Shown here: positions 62,462-64,000 of the stretch, one piece after another | How positions within the stretch are numbered: position 1 is the first letter of the stretch | Layout: each line of letters begins with the position of its first letter | Source of the DNA: JBEBSD01 sp040394475 | GTDB taxonomy: Bacteria; Bacteroidota; Bacteroidia; Cytophagales; Spirosomataceae | Length of the DNA: 64,000 bases | Assembly: GCA_040394475.1 (NCBI GenBank) | Contig: JBEBSD010000020.1 | Span: forward strand, 1 to 64,000 | Direction of reading: 5' to 3' | The notes under the pieces: model-generated | What the model was told of the DNA's origin: nothing | The model's input: the letters and a program-made list of their open reading frames with translations, nothing else | Database searches by the model: none | Program-made: the position numbers and the translations under genes

Positions 62462-62589
62462 CTTGCCGGCGGCCACCGGGAGTTATCGGGAACCGGCCGG
62501 GACACCACACAACCGGCCGCGATCAGGCAGCTGATCAGTACACGTGGATGTCCTCCCGCCCCGTACAACAGTATTTCATAGTGTGCCAT
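62458..62589 (-). pseudogene. Remnant of a NeuD/PglD-type sugar O/N-acetyltransferase
   Basis: A 43-codon frame whose first 29 residues (MAHYEILLYGAGGHPRVLIS...) are the nucleotide-binding N-terminus of NeuD/PglD acetyltransferases, with the LYGAGGHPRVL loop intact. After AAGCVV the likeness stops and the frame ends at PPAR. The hexapeptide-repeat catalytic domain, normally about 170 more residues, is missing. Its ATG overlaps the sugar transferase gene by 14 bp and its stop overlaps the aminotransferase ATG, so an internal in-frame deletion that kept both couplings is the simplest explanation. Confidence 0.72.
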
Positions 62590-63178
62590 TTCCTTTAAAC
62601 CGTGCTACTGCGCCCCTGTTGCCCGGAGTGCGGCCGCTTCCTGCCAGCATTTTTAAGGTTACCACCAGGATATGCACATCCAGCGAAAGTGACATATTGG
62701 CTACGTACCAGTTATCGCGGGTAAATTTTTCCTCCCAGGACAACGTATTTCCTCCCTTTACCTGTGCCCATCCGGTGATACCCGGCCGCACATCGTGGCG
62801 TTTGTTCTGATCCGCATTGTATAGCGGCAAATAGTCGATCAAAAGGGGCCTTGGCCCGATCAGGCTCATATCACCCTTCAGCACATTCCACAACTGCGGA
62901 AGCTCGTCCAGCCTCCTGTCGCGGAGGCATGCGCTAAACGCTGTCACCCGCTCTTCATCCGGCAGCGAGCGCTCTCCCCGCTGCGAACGCATCGTTTTGA
63001 GCTTTACCAGGCAGAAAACTTTCCCGTGCCGCCCCGGGCGGGGCTGAAAAAACAGGGGAAATTCCTTCAGTGAAATCCAGAGCGCCAGACCCAGGATTCC
63101 CATTACAGGGAACACTACCAGTAACCCTGTCACTGCCACGATCAGATCTATAACCCGTTTACCGACTTGCTGATACAT
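62576..63178 (-). CDS. Bacterial sugar transferase (phosphoglycosyl transferase)
   Basis: A 200-residue monotopic phosphoglycosyl transferase of the PglC/WcaJ family that moves a sugar phosphate from UDP-sugar to undecaprenyl phosphate and starts a glycan chain. A single N-terminal membrane-associated helix (about 8-32, VIDLIVAVTGLLVVFPVMG) precedes the catalytic core. The core has VKLKTMR, RRLDELPQLWNVLKGDMSLIG (split for reading) and the closing RPGITGWAQVKGG. It is the first gene of the cluster with the acetyltransferase remnant and the aminotransferase. Confidence 0.94.
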   Translation of the reverse strand: MYQQVGKRVIDLIVAVTGLLVVFPVMGILGLALWISLKEFPLFFQPRPGRHGKVFCLVKLKTMRSQRGERSLPDEERVTAFSACLRDRRLDELPQLWNVLKGDMSLIGPRPLLIDYLPLYNADQNKRHDVRPGITGWAQVKGGNTLSWEEKFTRDNWYVANMSLSLDVHILVVTLKMLAGSGRTPGNRGAVARFKGNGTL

Positions 63179-63215
63179 CTATTCCGATCGACCCGCCCGG
63201 GAACGTGTGTTTTCC

Positions 63216-64000
63216 CTAATAAATGGCCGGAAAAGCCTGCGGATCTGCCTCACGCATCAACGAGTAGATTACCCCGAATACTTCGTCTACGTTAGGCTTA
63301 GAAAAATAATCCCCGTCGGAGCCATACGCCGGACGGTGGTCTTTGGCCGTAATGGTGCGGGGCGCCGAATCCAGCCACCGGTACCCGTTCTGCTTTTCCA
63401 GCACCTGCTGCATCATATAAGCGCTGGCGCTGCCGGGCACGTCTTCATCTGCAAATACCACGCGGTTGGTTTTTTTCAACGAGGCAACAATCCGCTCCTC
63501 CAGATCAAAAGGCAGCAATGTCTGCACGTCGATCACCTCCGTATCGATGCCTGCTGCAGCCAGCAGCAGGGCAGCTTCAGTGACGATCCTGCACATCGAC
63601 CCGTACGTAACCACCGTGACATCTTTTCCTTCCCGGAGTATTTCCGGCATTCCCAGCGGAACCGTGTACGTTCCCAGGTTGGCCGGAAGCACCTCTTTCT
63701 GACGATAGGCATTAAGCGGCTCTATCACCAGGGCGGGGTCATCGCCTTTAAAAAGTGTGTTGTAAAGACCGGCCGCCTGTGTGAAATTGCGGGGGACCAC
63801 CACATGCATCCCTCTAAGGCTGCTCAACATGGTTCCTACCGGTGATCCTGAATGCCAGATCCCTTCCAGCCGATGTCCCCGTGTGCGTACAATCAGCGGC
63901 GCCTGCTGGCCTCCGGCAGTCCGGTACCGCAGAGAAGCCAGGTCGTCTGTCAGGGTTGCCAGTGTATAATAGGTATAATCAAAATACTGAATTTCAACCA
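63216..64000 (-). CDS. 2-Oxoacid dehydrogenase E1, beta-type C-terminal part (5' end outside window)
   Basis: The frame stays open to the window edge, so only the last 261 residues are seen. They form the transketolase-like pyrimidine and C-terminal domains of a thiamine-dependent 2-oxoacid dehydrogenase E1 (beta subunit or fused alpha-beta). Phrases are TRGHRLEGIWHSGSPVG (upstream of the first ATG), MHVVVPRNFTQAAGLY, VVTYGSMCRIVTEAA, IDVQTLLPFD and DEDVPGSASAYMMQQVL. The ATG at 63830 is internal and not the start. It could belong to a branched-chain or pyruvate-type complex. It lies 37 bp upstream of the sugar transferase gene. Confidence 0.9.
   Translation of the reverse strand, partial: VEIQYFDYTYYTLATLTDDLASLRYRTAGGQQAPLIVRTRGHRLEGIWHSGSPVGTMLSSLRGMHVVVPRNFTQAAGLYNTLFKGDDPALVIEPLNAYRQKEVLPANLGTYTVPLGMPEILREGKDVTVVTYGSMCRIVTEAALLLAAAGIDTEVIDVQTLLPFDLEERIVASLKKTNRVVFADEDVPGSASAYMMQQVLEKQNGYRWLDSAPRTITAKDHRPAYGSDGDYFSKPNVDEVFGVIYSLMREADPQAFPAIY

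Noticed and set aside
1..64000. tRNA, rRNA or insertion-sequence transposase genes
   Set aside because: No cloverleaf-type sequence, rRNA segment or transposase frame was recognised on either strand.

Overview
The window is chromosomal DNA from a member of the Bacteroidota. The markers are a SusC/SusD outer-membrane pair, many short lipoproteins, FG-GAP and FAS1 lipoproteins, a mitochondrial-type aconitase, a topoisomerase I with four C-terminal repeats, and promoter -7 boxes of the TAnnTTTG type. Base composition is close to even or slightly GC-rich. The order (Cytophagales, Chitinophagales or Saprospirales) cannot be settled from the sequence alone.

Layout. 1-675: heptamer repeat array plus a REP-like double hairpin. 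675-8900: housekeeping genes (pseudouridine synthase, aconitase, TopA, sirtuin, FolD). 8900-16900: an aldehyde dehydrogenase, an XRE regulator, a three-gene minus-strand operon (Cys/Met PLP enzyme, MenE, unknown) and a lipoprotein plus terpene-cyclase-fold pair. 17000-23400: a planctomycete-type trio (PSD1 cytochrome, Tat-exported DUF1501, DUF2231-cytochrome-LRR). 23450-36025: a long minus-strand operon (lipoprotein, FAS1 lipoprotein, SusC, SusD, unknown secreted protein, two FG-GAP lipoproteins, secreted endonuclease/phosphatase-fold enzyme). 36769-41456: an AraC regulator followed by a minus-strand catabolic operon (split transketolase, Zn-alcohol dehydrogenase, SDR). 41859-52190: MazG, RuvX, RecJ, an isolated NuoL-NuoM pair, a CPA2 antiporter and PgeF. 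52389-61113: metallopeptidase, CBM9-like protein, lipoproteins and a 2004-residue alpha-2-macroglobulin. 61313-64000: surface-polysaccharide genes with a decayed NeuD/PglD acetyltransferase, then the 3' part of a 2-oxoacid dehydrogenase E1 gene.

How the genes work together. The SusCD operon and the transketolase operon carry the same two-block element, placed exactly 20 bp upstream of their -7 boxes. I infer that both answer to one regulator, most simply the AraC protein encoded between them. That would make uptake of a glycan-like substrate (SusCD) and its dismantling (SDR, ADH, split transketolase) a single regulon, although no glycoside hydrolase, kinase or inner-membrane transporter is present here.

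The most unusual non-coding signal is a set of degenerate 7-bp repeat arrays. The G-strand units are of the type GGGGAAY, TTAGGTN or ATCGGYN, and the arrays sit at about nine intergenic sites. Several start inside the 3' end of a gene and supply its last codons and stop codon. Two form inverted arms around a short dyad core, and two lie beside a REP-like double hairpin with compensating stem changes. No transposase that could explain them is in the window.
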